Shown one piece after another: positions 39,827 through 47,824 of a DNA stretch of 64,000 nucleotides; position 1 is the first letter of the stretch; each line of letters begins with the position of its first letter. Origin of the DNA: Cronobacter condimenti 1330 (GTDB lineage Bacteria > Pseudomonadota > Gammaproteobacteria > Enterobacterales > Enterobacteriaceae); the NCBI RefSeq assembly GCF_001277255.1, contig NZ_CP012264.1, positions 248,001 through 312,000 of the forward strand. The letters run 5' to 3'. The notes below the pieces were generated by a model, which had not been told where the DNA came from, did not search any database, and saw only the letters and a program-made list of their open reading frames with translations. The position numbers and the translations under genes were made by a program.

Positions 39827-40567
39827 ATGTCTGAACACGTCACCGCCCCGGTGTATACGCTTCGCGGTCTGCCGCTACTGGGGTGGCGCGATATGCAACA
39901 CGCGCTTGATTATCTTTATGCCGACGGCGCGCTGCGCCACGGCACGCTGGTAGCTATTAACGCCGAAAAAATGCTGACGCTGGAAGCGGATACGGAAGTC
40001 CGCCATCTCATTGAGGCCGCAGAATTTAAATACGCTGACGGGATAAGCGTCGTGCGCTCGGTGCGTAAGAAGTATCCGCAGGCGCAGGTATCGCGCGTGG
40101 CGGGCGCCGATCTCTGGGAGGCGCTGATGGCGCGCGCGGGCCGCGAGGGCACGCCGGTCTTTCTGGTCGGCGGCAAACCACAGGTGCTGACACACACTAT
40201 CGATAAGCTTAAACGCCAGTGGAATGTGAATGTTGTCGACGCGCAGGACGGCTACTTTAAGCCGGAAGAGCGCGCGGCGCTGTTTGCGCGTATCCGCGAC
40301 AGCGGCGCGCAAATTGTTACGGTAGCGATGGGCTCGCCGCGTCAGGAAATATTTATGCGCGACTGCCGCGAGGTGCATCCGAATGCGCTCTATATGGGGG
40401 TTGGCGGTACCTATGACGTGTTCACCGGCCATGTGAAACGCGCGCCGAAAATCTGGCAGAACCTCGGGCTGGAATGGCTCTATCGTTTGTTCTCCCAGCC
40501 GAGCCGCCTGAAACGCCAGCTGCGCCTGCTGCGTTACCTGAGCTGGCACTACACCGGCAATCTGTGA
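39827..40567 (+). CDS. wecG: UDP-ManNAcA transferase WecG
   Basis: Adds ManNAcA to lipid I to form lipid II of enterobacterial common antigen. 246 residues, as in E. coli. WecG/TagA/CpsF glycosyltransferase family: INAEKMLTLE near 42, KYADGISVVRSVRKK near 68-82, FLVGGKPQV near 111, TVAMGSPRQEIFMRDCR near 162. Two ATG codons are adjacent; AAGG is six bases before the second, so I chose it. Last gene of the cluster; no clear terminator was seen before yifK. Confidence 0.95.
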   Translation: MSEHVTAPVYTLRGLPLLGWRDMQHALDYLYADGALRHGTLVAINAEKMLTLEADTEVRHLIEAAEFKYADGISVVRSVRKKYPQAQVSRVAGADLWEALMARAGREGTPVFLVGGKPQVLTHTIDKLKRQWNVNVVDAQDGYFKPEERAALFARIRDSGAQIVTVAMGSPRQEIFMRDCREVHPNALYMGVGGTYDVFTGHVKRAPKIWQNLGLEWLYRLFSQPSRLKRQLRLLRYLSWHYTGNL

Positions 40568-40790
40568 TCCCCGGCGGCGGCTAACGCCGTCGCTGTCCCT
40601 TCTGATGACTTATTAAGCAGTGAACGCCTTTTCCCACGCATTATTTGCCATTTACCAAAAATTGCGGAACCATTCGCCCGCCCTTTGCCAGGGCGCGGCG
40701 TGTTTTTGCTGTCCGCAAAGGCGCGCAGGTATCAATCATCACAATAACCAGGTTCACCTGGACGCACGTGAAACACAACACAGAGGATCT

Positions 40791-42176
40791 ATGGCTGAAA
40801 ATAAACCGGAACTACAGCGTGGGCTGGAGGCCCGACATATCGAGCTGATTGCGCTCGGCGGAACTATCGGGGTGGGGCTGTTTATGGGCGCCGCCAGTAC
40901 ACTGAAATGGGCGGGGCCGTCAGTGCTGCTGGCCTATATCATCGCCGGGCTGTTTGTCTTTTTCATTATGCGCTCAATGGGCGAAATGCTGTTCCTTGAG
41001 CCGGTTGCCGGTTCATTTGCCGTTTACGCGCATCGTTACATGAGCCCGTTCTTTGGCTATCTAACCGCGTGGTCCTACTGGTTTATGTGGATGGCGGTGG
41101 GCATATCGGAAATTACCGCCATTGGGGTTTACGTCCAGTTCTGGTTCCCGGAGATGGCCCAATGGATACCCGCATTGATTGCCGTAGGCCTGGTCGCGCT
41201 GGCAAACCTGGCGGCGGTGCGGTTGTATGGCGAGATCGAATTCTGGTTCGCAATGATTAAAGTCACCACCATTATTGTCATGATAGTCATTGGGCTGGGC
41301 GTGATTTTCTTCGGCTTTGGCAATGGCGGCCACGCGATTGGCTTCAGTAACCTCACCTCGCATGGCGGCTTCTTCGCGGGCGGCTGGAAAGGCTTCCTGA
41401 CGGCGCTCTGTATCGTGGTGGCGTCTTATCAGGGGGTTGAGCTTATCGGCATCACCGCAGGTGAAGCGAAAAACCCGCAGGTGACGTTGCGCAGCGCCGT
41501 GGGCAAAGTGCTGTGGCGCATCCTGATTTTTTACGTAGGCGCCATTTTCGTTATCGTGACGATTTTCCCGTGGAATGAGATTGGCAGCAACGGCAGCCCG
41601 TTCGTGCTGACTTTCGCCAAAATCGGTATTACTGCCGCGGCAGGGATTATTAACTTTGTTGTATTGACGGCAGCGCTCTCCGGCTGCAACAGTGGTATGT
41701 ACAGCTGTGGGCGTATGCTCTATGCGCTTGCGAAGAACCGTCAGTTGCCGGCGGTGATGGGCAATGTCTCGCGTAACGGCGTGCCGGTCGCGGGCGTGGC
41801 GCTCTCGATTGTTATCTTGCTGGTGGGCTCATGCCTGAACTACATCATCCCGAATCCGCAGCGCGTTTTCGTTTATGTCTACAGTGCGAGTGTGCTGCCG
41901 GGCATGGTGCCGTGGTTCGTGATCCTGATTAGCCAGCTGCGCTTTCGTCAGACGCACGAGGCGGCTATCGCTGCGCATCCGTTCCGCTCCGTGTTGTTCC
42001 CGTGGGCGAATTATCTGACGATGGCGTTTTTGGTCTGCGTACTGGTGGGTATGGGCTTCAACGAGGATACGCGGATGTCGCTTATCGTCGGTGCGATTTT
42101 CCTGGCGCTTGTCAGTGCAATTTATAAGCTTTTCGGGTTCGATCGGTACGTTTCGACCCCTGAAGTGGACGGATAA
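40791..42176 (+). CDS. yifK: Amino acid permease YifK (reported threonine/serine transporter)
   Basis: 461 residues, as in E. coli. APC-family transporter with about 12 membrane segments: the GGTIGVGLFMGAA motif of the first helix (about 23-35) and KNPQVTLRSAVGKVLWRI near 225-242 are typical. YifK has been reported to carry threonine and serine in E. coli; I recall the name ThrP for it. The frame is open 57 codons upstream, but AGAGGATCT and ATGGCTGAAAATAAACC mark the real start. It lies 223 bases after wecG and before the tRNA cluster. Confidence 0.95.
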   Translation: MAENKPELQRGLEARHIELIALGGTIGVGLFMGAASTLKWAGPSVLLAYIIAGLFVFFIMRSMGEMLFLEPVAGSFAVYAHRYMSPFFGYLTAWSYWFMWMAVGISEITAIGVYVQFWFPEMAQWIPALIAVGLVALANLAAVRLYGEIEFWFAMIKVTTIIVMIVIGLGVIFFGFGNGGHAIGFSNLTSHGGFFAGGWKGFLTALCIVVASYQGVELIGITAGEAKNPQVTLRSAVGKVLWRILIFYVGAIFVIVTIFPWNEIGSNGSPFVLTFAKIGITAAAGIINFVVLTAALSGCNSGMYSCGRMLYALAKNRQLPAVMGNVSRNGVPVAGVALSIVILLVGSCLNYIIPNPQRVFVYVYSASVLPGMVPWFVILISQLRFRQTHEAAIAAHPFRSVLFPWANYLTMAFLVCVLVGMGFNEDTRMSLIVGAIFLALVSAIYKLFGFDRYVSTPEVDG

Positions 42177-42228
42177 ACGCCAGAGTGCGCAAAGCATAAC
42201 CAAACGCGCATTTTCTTCAAAAAAGCAC

Positions 42229-42257
42229 TAGACAGCAGGGCGCGAAGTCCGTAGTAT
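42229..42257 (+). promoter_or_regulatory. Promoter of the argX-hisR-leuT-proM tRNA operon
   Basis: The -35 TAGACA (42229-42234) and -10 TAGTAT (42252-42257) have an ideal 17-base spacer. The discriminator after the -10 is C-rich (CCCCACCCGC), typical of stable-RNA promoters under stringent control. The first tRNA starts 21 bases later. Confidence 0.75.
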
Positions 42258-42278
42258 CCCCACCCGCAACGGCGCTAC

Positions 42279-42355
<77 letters not shown>

Positions 42356-42409
42356 TTTAACCCGGCGCTTGAGCTGCGGTGGTTTTATACCGCGTGAGAG
42401 ATTTACAGT

Positions 42410-42486
42410 GGTGGCTATAGCTCAGTTGGTAGAGCCCTGGATTGTGATTCCAGTTGTCGTGGGTTCGAGTCCCATTAGCCACCCCA
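42410..42486 (+). tRNA. hisR: tRNA-His (anticodon GTG)
   Basis: 77 bases including the extra 5' G (G-1) that tRNA-His needs, and encoded CCA. The anticodon loop ATTGTGATT carries GTG. It is usually the single tRNA-His of enterics. Confidence 0.97.
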
Positions 42487-42501
42487 TTATTTTGTGGCGA
42501 T

Positions 42502-42587
42502 GCGAAGGTGGCGGAATTGGTAGACGCGCTAGCTTCAGGTGTTAGTGTCCTTCGGACGTGGGGGTTCAAGTCCCCCCCCTCGCACCA
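42502..42587 (+). tRNA. leuT: tRNA-Leu (anticodon CAG)
   Basis: 86 bases, class II, with a long variable arm and encoded CCA; anticodon loop CTTCAGGT carries CAG. The variable-arm tip reads CCTTCGGACG, one base shorter than the CCTTACGGACG I recall for E. coli leuT. Confidence 0.97.
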
Positions 42588-42623
42588 CTACTTGATTGAA
42601 CAAAAAAGTCAAAAAGCAGTATA

Positions 42624-42700
42624 CGGCGAGTAGCGCAGCTTGGTAGCGCAACTGGTTTGGGACCAGTGGGTCGGAGGTTCGAATCCTCTCTCGCCGACCA
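42624..42700 (+). tRNA. proM: tRNA-Pro (anticodon TGG)
   Basis: 77 bases with encoded CCA; the anticodon loop TTTGGGA carries TGG. Last gene of the tRNA operon. Confidence 0.97.
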
Positions 42701-42706
42701 CTTTTG

Positions 42707-42727
42707 AACCTCGCTTCGGCGAGGTTT
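42707..42727 (+). terminator. Terminator of the tRNA operon
   Basis: Stem CCTCGC/GCGAGG with TTCG loop and six T, seven bases after proM. In E. coli aslB and aslA lie beyond this point; here the next gene is glmZ. Bases 42728-42863 hold nothing I recognise. Confidence 0.9.
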
Positions 42728-42863
42728 TTTGTTTTCTACCTTTCTCCACCGACATTTCCATATTTATTCTGTCCTCTTTGTTCTCTGATTGCTTCCCGTC
42801 TGACACGCCATACACACTCTCTACGTAAGACATTTATTACCTGTCACTACATGAAAAACAGCA

Positions 42864-42977
42864 TGACGCTTTTTAGCGACACCTGTGCAGATGATTGTCG
42901 TCACCTGGAGACATTTAACGCGTTGATTTAATTATTAATAACGATAGAGCCAAAAACGTTGTCGCTATTTGAAGACA
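42864..42977 (+). promoter_or_regulatory. Three GlrR-like binding sites upstream of glmZ
   Basis: Two perfect TGTC-N10-GACA dyads lie at 42896-42913 and 42960-42977, and a one-mismatch copy (TGAC-N10-GACA) at 42864-42881. TGTC-N10-GACA is the reported consensus of the sigma54 enhancer-binding protein GlrR (QseF), which activates glmY and glmZ in enterics. Spacings between sites are 32 and 64 bases; the nearest is centred about 132 bases before glmZ, a normal enhancer distance. Confidence 0.8.
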
Positions 42978-43073
42978 CCTGATAACGATAAGCGCGGAAA
43001 AAAGAAAAAGATGGCCCCGATCACAGCCGTGATGAAACAACGACTTAGCTGTTACAGACAAACTCTGCATACC

Positions 43074-43094
43074 TGGCACGATAAATGCTACAAT
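43074..43094 (+). promoter_or_regulatory. Overlapping sigma54 and sigma70 promoters of glmZ
   Basis: TGGCACG (43074-43080), four bases, then ATGCT matches the sigma54 -24/-12 pattern (TGGCACG-N4-TTGCW) except one base. TACAAT at 43089-43094 is a good sigma70 -10 seven bases before the RNA start. Overlapping promoters of both kinds from nearly the same start have been described for glmZ in E. coli relatives. Confidence 0.8.
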
Positions 43095-43100
43095 AGAAAT

Positions 43101-43300
43101 GTAGATGCTCATTCCACTTCTTATGTTTGCTCAGGCTTCATAAACCCAGGAATGACGCAGAGCCATTTACGGTGCTTATCGTCCACAGACAGATGTCGCT
43201 TCGGCCTCATCAAACACCATGGACATAACGTTGAGTGAAGCACCACATTTGTTGTCAAACAGACCTGTTTTGATACCTGCCTTCGGGCAGGTATTTTTTT
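43101..43300 (+). ncRNA. glmZ: Small regulatory RNA GlmZ
   Basis: About 200 bases, against about 207 in E. coli. It begins GTAGATGCTCATTCCA and contains the conserved stretches AATGACGCAGAGCC, ACGGTGCTTATCGTCCAC, CACCATGGACA and AACGTTGAGTGAAGCACC, then the seed-bearing GTTGTCAAACAGACCTG and a terminator. GlmZ base-pairs with the glmS leader with Hfq to activate glucosamine-6-phosphate synthase; RapZ and RNase E inactivate it. In E. coli it also lies next to hemY. An ORF of 89 codons overlapping it is spurious. Confidence 0.93.
43272..43300 (+). terminator. Intrinsic terminator of glmZ
   Basis: Stem ATACCTGCC/GGCAGGTAT with a short TTCG-type loop, followed by seven T; it forms the 3' end of GlmZ and probably its Hfq-binding tail. 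Confidence 0.92.
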
Positions 43301-43317
43301 GCCTGTGGGTCAGCTTT

Positions 43318-43402
43318 TGCGGCGTGGCAGCGTTGGCGGCGGACGCTCACCCCGGTCACTTACTCCTGTAAGCGCCTGGAGATTCATCTACTTGCCACAC
43401 CA
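43318..43402. repeat. Dispersed hairpin repeat, copy 2
   Basis: Same plan as the element at 19976-20060: arms with GTTGGCGGCG, CTCACCCCGG and, on the other side, CCTGGAGATTCATC and ACTTGCCAC, and a tip CTTAC-TCCT-GTAAG. The tip stem differs from copy 1 (CATAG/CTATG) yet stays fully paired. It sits between the glmZ and hemY terminators. Confidence 0.7.
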
Positions 43403-43426
43403 CATGCTTTCTTCAAACGACGGGCA

Positions 43427-43449
43427 TAAAAAACCCCTCCGAAGAGGGG
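43427..43449 (-). terminator. Terminator of the hemCDXY operon
   Basis: Stem ACCCCTC/GAGGGGT with a CGAA loop; on the minus strand it is followed by TTTTTTATG, placing the T tract just after hemY. Confidence 0.88.
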
Positions 43450-43454
43450 TGGGA

Positions 43455-44651
43455 TTATTGCGGATTGTTTTGTTGCAGCGTCAGCAGCAAGCCGTCGCGG
43501 CGCATCAGTGCTGCCTCTTCCGGCTGATGCAGGCGGTCTAGTACATCGGCAAGCCAGGCGTAGTCGAATGCATCCGGGCGCTGCTTGAGGGCGGCACGGA
43601 ACGCAAGGCTCGCTTCTTTCCATTCGCCATGCGACATCAGCAACTGACCTAACGTACTCCAGAGCAGCGGCCGATCGCCGTAGGTTTTAATCTGCTGGCG
43701 CAGCGCTTTTTCAAGTTGTTCCGGGTTGCCGGCTTTAAGGCGCGGCATCAGTAGCACCAGGCGATCGTCATACTGACGCTTCAGGCCATCAAGAATAATT
43801 GCCTGCGCGGTCTGGTGATCGTCGCACTCAATAAGGTGCTCCGCCATCGCCACCTGCAGCGCAGGTTGATGGCGCGTTTTGCGGCTCTGGTTACGCCACC
43901 AGGTTTTCAAACCGTCGCTGCCCTGATCAGCCCGCGCCTGATCCATCAGCCCGATCCAGGCCTGGCGCGTCAGCGCGTCGCGATGCTCATCATCGCCAAC
44001 GCCCGCTTTCTGCATTGACGGGATGATGTCGAGCAGCGAACCCCACGCGCCGGTGCGGATATACGCCTGCTCCGCCAGACGTAGCACTTCCGGATGACGC
44101 GGCGTCACTTCCAGCAGCTTATCAACGCCATGACGGGCAGCATGATTTTCATTACGCGCCAGTTGCAGACGCACACGCGTAATTTCAACGGGGATTTGAT
44201 CGCTGTCCGCCAGCTCGGCCGCGCGCTCAAGGTGCTGATTCGCACGTGCTTCATCGCCGCGCTGCTGAGCAGCTTCAGCGGCCAGCAGATAATTCACTAC
44301 GGGCTGTTCGGCGTGATCGGCGTTTTTCGACATCAGTTTTTCAACCTGCTGATAGTCGCCTTCGGCAAGTTTCAGCAGCGCCAGTTTGGTTTGCTTGCGC
44401 GCGCGGCTGCGTTTGCGGCCCGCGAACCAGCCGCGGGTGCGTGCACCGGTGCGGAACAGGCGGCGCAACAGCCATTCAAGCGCGAACAGCACTACCAGCG
44501 AGAGGATCAAAATGATCGCAAGGCCAGTAACGCTGGTTTCAATATTCCAGGTATCAGTCTGGATAAGCACATAACCTTGATGACCGGCCACCATCGGGCC
44601 GACCACGATCCCGGCGATCAACAACAGGAACAGCAACAAGACTTTGAGCAT
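43455..44651 (-). CDS. hemY: HemY, inner-membrane TPR protein
   Basis: 398 residues, as in E. coli. Two N-terminal membrane segments (about 1-23 and 42-60) are followed by an Arg/Lys-rich stretch and tetratricopeptide-type helical repeats to the C-terminus. It is encoded with heme genes and has been proposed to help heme synthesis or coordinate its enzymes, but its biochemical role is not settled; it is not the Gram-positive HemY oxidase. Its ATG overlaps the hemX stop by one base. Confidence 0.95.
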   Translation of the reverse strand: MLKVLLLFLLLIAGIVVGPMVAGHQGYVLIQTDTWNIETSVTGLAIILILSLVVLFALEWLLRRLFRTGARTRGWFAGRKRSRARKQTKLALLKLAEGDYQQVEKLMSKNADHAEQPVVNYLLAAEAAQQRGDEARANQHLERAAELADSDQIPVEITRVRLQLARNENHAARHGVDKLLEVTPRHPEVLRLAEQAYIRTGAWGSLLDIIPSMQKAGVGDDEHRDALTRQAWIGLMDQARADQGSDGLKTWWRNQSRKTRHQPALQVAMAEHLIECDDHQTAQAIILDGLKRQYDDRLVLLMPRLKAGNPEQLEKALRQQIKTYGDRPLLWSTLGQLLMSHGEWKEASLAFRAALKQRPDAFDYAWLADVLDRLHQPEEAALMRRDGLLLTLQQNNPQ

Positions 44652-45844
44652 TACTGTTCTCCTTGCGTCGGCGCCGCGTCAGCCGGGGCTTGTGTTTGCG
44701 GATCGTCGACCTGCGGAACGGCTTCGCCTGCTACCGAAGGCTGGGCCATTAAGTTGCGCACGCGCGTCTGCATTAATTTTTCCAGAATCGCCTGGCTTTG
44801 CAGGGTTTCCGGCACATCCATGCTGATACTCTGCTGGCTTAAGTTGTCGATAGATTCCAGAAATGCTTTGGTGCCCGCATCGTTGGTGTCGTAGTACGCA
44901 CGAACCCATGTGGAGACGTTATCAAGCGATTGCTTGTAAATTTCATCCTGATGGCGCGGCACAGCCTGCGCGGCGACGAGCAGACGCGAGCGGATATTCT
45001 CGCGCAGGTAAATATCCTGATTCGGAGCCAGCAGCGGTACGGCGGTGTCGTCGCGGCGGCGGATGGTGATAAAGCTGTCCATAAAATTGTGCCAGCTTTT
45101 TACGAGATTCTGACGCCATTCGCCCAGCGAACTGGAGAGCTCGCTGCCATCGCTGTCCATTGGCGCGTCATCGCTATCATTGTCCGCAAGACGCAGATTA
45201 TCGACCTGGTTGGAGAGCTGATTCAGCTTGAGAATAATGCCGTCGTAATCGACCTGCGTGACGCTTGCCAGCGCAGCGATATCATCCGTCAACGCACGGC
45301 GTGCGGTAATAAGGCTCGGATCGTTCATGTCAGCGAGGCTCGCATCAGCACTTTTCAGAAGTGCCGCGGCGGTCGTCGCGTCCTGATCGCTCCAGAGTTT
45401 ACGCCCGGCAAGTTTCACCAGGAAATCTGCCTGAGCGAGTTGCCAGGTTTTGGCATCGCTGCCGGAAATCGTCGCGACTTTCTTCTGCACTTCATCCAGC
45501 TCGCGAGCCATCGATTCCTGCTGGCGGTTTGCCGCTGCAAGGGCATCCGCCTGCTCTTTGATGGTTTTTTCCAGCGCCGCTTTTTGTTCCTGCTGCTGAT
45601 TTTGCAACGACGTTAACTGGGTGGCGAGGGTGTCACTATTGGCACTTTGACTGTCGGCCTGCTTTTTACTCCAGGTCCACAGGCCTGCGCCTGTCGCCAG
45701 CGCAATGGCGATGGCCACCGCGCTGAGCGCCAGCGCGATATTGCCGGAGCGGTCTTTTTTCGCGGTCGGTTCCGGCTGTGGCGTTTTCTCCACAACCTGC
45801 GGGGTTTCTTCAACCGTAGCAGGGGTGTGTTGTTGTTCCGTCAT
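44651..45844 (-). CDS. hemX: HemX, membrane protein of the hem operon
   Basis: 397 residues, against 393 in E. coli. The N-terminal 30 residues are Pro/Glu/Thr-rich and cytoplasmic, followed by one membrane segment (about 35-57, IALALSAVAIAIALATGAGL) and a coiled-coil region rich in Gln and Ala (about 70-125), then a helical periplasmic domain. It has been annotated as a uroporphyrinogen III methyltransferase, but no SAM-binding motif of that family is visible, so I would not assign that activity. The C-terminus is low-complexity (QAPADAAPTQGEQ). Confidence 0.93.
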   Translation of the reverse strand: MTEQQHTPATVEETPQVVEKTPQPEPTAKKDRSGNIALALSAVAIAIALATGAGLWTWSKKQADSQSANSDTLATQLTSLQNQQQEQKAALEKTIKEQADALAAANRQQESMARELDEVQKKVATISGSDAKTWQLAQADFLVKLAGRKLWSDQDATTAAALLKSADASLADMNDPSLITARRALTDDIAALASVTQVDYDGIILKLNQLSNQVDNLRLADNDSDDAPMDSDGSELSSSLGEWRQNLVKSWHNFMDSFITIRRRDDTAVPLLAPNQDIYLRENIRSRLLVAAQAVPRHQDEIYKQSLDNVSTWVRAYYDTNDAGTKAFLESIDNLSQQSISMDVPETLQSQAILEKLMQTRVRNLMAQPSVAGEAVPQVDDPQTQAPADAAPTQGEQ

Positions 45845-45864
45845 TGTGGCTTCCCGTTTAAGAG

Positions 45865-46605
45865 TTATTGCAACGCGCGCAATAGCGCGTCGTTATCGGC
45901 ATTATCAGCGACCAGAATGTTCTGCCAGCCCAGTTCCCGGGCGAGAGTCGCCAGACGCTCGCTGACGACCACCAGCCGGCAGCGCAGCAACCAGTTTACG
46001 CGATACCACGGCGGCATCAGGTCATGCAGCTGACGCAGCATTTCGCCGCTGGTCACCACAAGCGTTGTGATGCCGCGCGTATGCCAGCGATGCGCTTCCT
46101 GCGTGCCGTCGTAAATCTTCGCGCTACGTTGATAGCATTCGCAAAACGTGACCTCTGCGCCACGCTCTGTTAAGGCTTCGCCTAACAGCTCGCGACCGCC
46201 GTTGCCCCGCAGGATCAGCGCACGCTTACCGGCAACGTTTTGTAATTCAGGTAATTGTAGCAAGACTTCGCTGATTTCCCGATCGCGCGGGTAATGGACA
46301 GGCAAACCGCTGACCTGATGCAGCGCCAGCGCTGTTGTGCGACCAATGGCAAACGCGTCGACCGTAGGCGGCCAGCGGCGCCCCAGACGCTGTAAGTGCG
46401 CGTTCGCAAAAGTGACCGCGTGTTTCGACAGGGCAAGCAGCAGGTCGTCCGGTGCGAGCGCGTCCAGCAACGCAGGCAACTGGGGTAGCTGCTGGCCCGG
46501 ACAGAATTCGATCAGCGGAAAACTCCAGGCCTCCTGCCCCAGTGCGCGCAGACGGCTCACTAATACTTCCCCGTCAGGAGAGGGGCGGGTGACCAGAATT
46601 GTCAT
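45865..46605 (-). CDS. hemD: Uroporphyrinogen-III synthase HemD
   Basis: 246 residues, as in E. coli. Cyclises hydroxymethylbilane, with D-ring inversion, to uroporphyrinogen III, the branch point to heme, siroheme and B12. HemD is poorly conserved; the supports here are length, operon position and the motif TLVVTSGEMLRQLHDLMP near 174-191. Its ATG overlaps the hemC stop by four bases, and hemX follows after 20 bases. Confidence 0.94.
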   Translation of the reverse strand: MTILVTRPSPDGEVLVSRLRALGQEAWSFPLIEFCPGQQLPQLPALLDALAPDDLLLALSKHAVTFANAHLQRLGRRWPPTVDAFAIGRTTALALHQVSGLPVHYPRDREISEVLLQLPELQNVAGKRALILRGNGGRELLGEALTERGAEVTFCECYQRSAKIYDGTQEAHRWHTRGITTLVVTSGEMLRQLHDLMPPWYRVNWLLRCRLVVVSERLATLARELGWQNILVADNADNDALLRALQ

Positions 46606-47543
46606 GCGGGGCCGTCTCCCTGGTAGACCTCAGCGAGGATTTCACGCGCGCCGTGGTTTAACAGTTCTTCTGCAAGCGAAATGCCGAGTTCACGGGCGTC
46701 TTGCGGCGCACCACGGCGTTCACCGCGCACAATGCGTGAACCGTCGGACGCGCCGACCAGCGCGCGCAGCCAGAGTTCGCCGTCAGTAAGCTCCGCATAA
46801 CTGCCGATAGGCACCTGGCAACCGCCTTCAAGACGCGTGTTCATCGCGCGCTCGGCACGTACGCGCACGGCGGTTTCTGCATGGTTGAGCGGCGCAAGCA
46901 GCTCGCGGGTACGCGTATCGTCAAGGCGGCACTCAATGCCGACAGCGCCCTGGCCCACGGCGGGCAGAGAAACTTCCGGCGCCAGCGGGCTGGTGATACG
47001 GGCTTCCAGCTGGAGGCGCTTGAGTCCCGCGACCGCCAGGATAATGGCATCGTACTCGCCGTTGTCGAGCTTGCTCAGCCGTGTGCCAACGTTACCGCGC
47101 AGCGAGCGGATGATAAGATCCGGGCGACGAGCGGCTATCTGGCACTGGCGGCGCAGGCTGGACGTGCCGACGATGCTGCCGGCAGGCATATCGTCGAGGC
47201 TCTGATAGTGATTAGAGACAAAGGCGTCGCGCGGATCTTCACGCTCGCAAATCGTCACCAGGCCCAACCCTTCCGGGAATTCGACCGGCACATCCTTCAT
47301 GGAGTGCACCGCGATATCGGCGCGGCCATCCAGCATGGCGAGTTCCAGTTCCTTTACGAACAGGCCCTTACCGCCCACTTTCGCAAGCGGCGTGTCGAGG
47401 ATCACATCGCCGCGCGTCACCATCGGCACGAGTTCAACCGTCAGTCCCGGATGGCACGCTTCCAGCCGCTGCTTCACATATTGTGCCTGCCAGAGGGCCA
47501 GCGGACTTTGCCGGGTGGCAATTCTTAATACATTGTCTAACAT
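46602..47543 (-). CDS. hemC: Hydroxymethylbilane synthase (porphobilinogen deaminase) HemC
   Basis: 313 residues, as in E. coli. Polymerises four porphobilinogens using a covalently bound dipyrromethane cofactor; the cofactor cysteine is in RLEGGCQVPIGSY near 242. Other landmarks are RIATRQSPLALWQA (about 7-20), HSMKDVP near 81-87 and GTSSLRRQCQ near 127. First gene of hemCDXY and divergent from cyaA, separated by 281 bases that contain the cyaA control region. Confidence 0.97.
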   Translation of the reverse strand: MLDNVLRIATRQSPLALWQAQYVKQRLEACHPGLTVELVPMVTRGDVILDTPLAKVGGKGLFVKELELAMLDGRADIAVHSMKDVPVEFPEGLGLVTICEREDPRDAFVSNHYQSLDDMPAGSIVGTSSLRRQCQIAARRPDLIIRSLRGNVGTRLSKLDNGEYDAIILAVAGLKRLQLEARITSPLAPEVSLPAVGQGAVGIECRLDDTRTRELLAPLNHAETAVRVRAERAMNTRLEGGCQVPIGSYAELTDGELWLRALVGASDGSRIVRGERRGAPQDARELGISLAEELLNHGAREILAEVYQGDGPA

Positions 47544-47712
47544 GCTTGATACCGTAAAAGTCGTCTGCTAATCATCCTACCACTGTTAGCGGAAGGCTGT
47601 CAGGTCAAACGGCGGCGAGACGCGGCGCGCGGGCGCGACCGGGAAAGACGTCAGGGCAGGGGAACGGTGCTATAATTATCTGTAGCGCATCTTTCTTTAC
47701 GGTCAATCTACA

Positions 47713-47734
47713 AGGTGTTAGATTGATCACGTTT
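47713..47734. promoter_or_regulatory. CRP-binding site upstream of cyaA
   Basis: TGTTA-N6-TCACG within the 22-mer starting AAGGTGTTAG is a good match to the CRP consensus TGTGA-N6-TCACA. It lies about 90 bases before the cyaA start, where CRP-cAMP is known to repress cyaA transcription in E. coli. A TATAAT at 47671-47676 upstream may be a promoter -10, but its -35 is weak. Confidence 0.8.
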
Positions 47735-47824
47735 TAAACCATTTGTCCGTCCGTCACACCATAATCACAAGGGCGATACAACGGTGAACATCGTTTACAT
47801 TCTGTAACCATCAGGCGATACGTC

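Noticed and set aside
42969..43238. 89-codon ORF upstream of and within glmZ
   Set aside because: It overlaps GlrR-like sites, the promoter and the GlmZ RNA, all of which are better supported.
44651..45844. HemX as a uroporphyrinogen-III methyltransferase
   Set aside because: No SAM-dependent methyltransferase motif is visible; the protein is a membrane-anchored coiled-coil protein, so only the name is kept.
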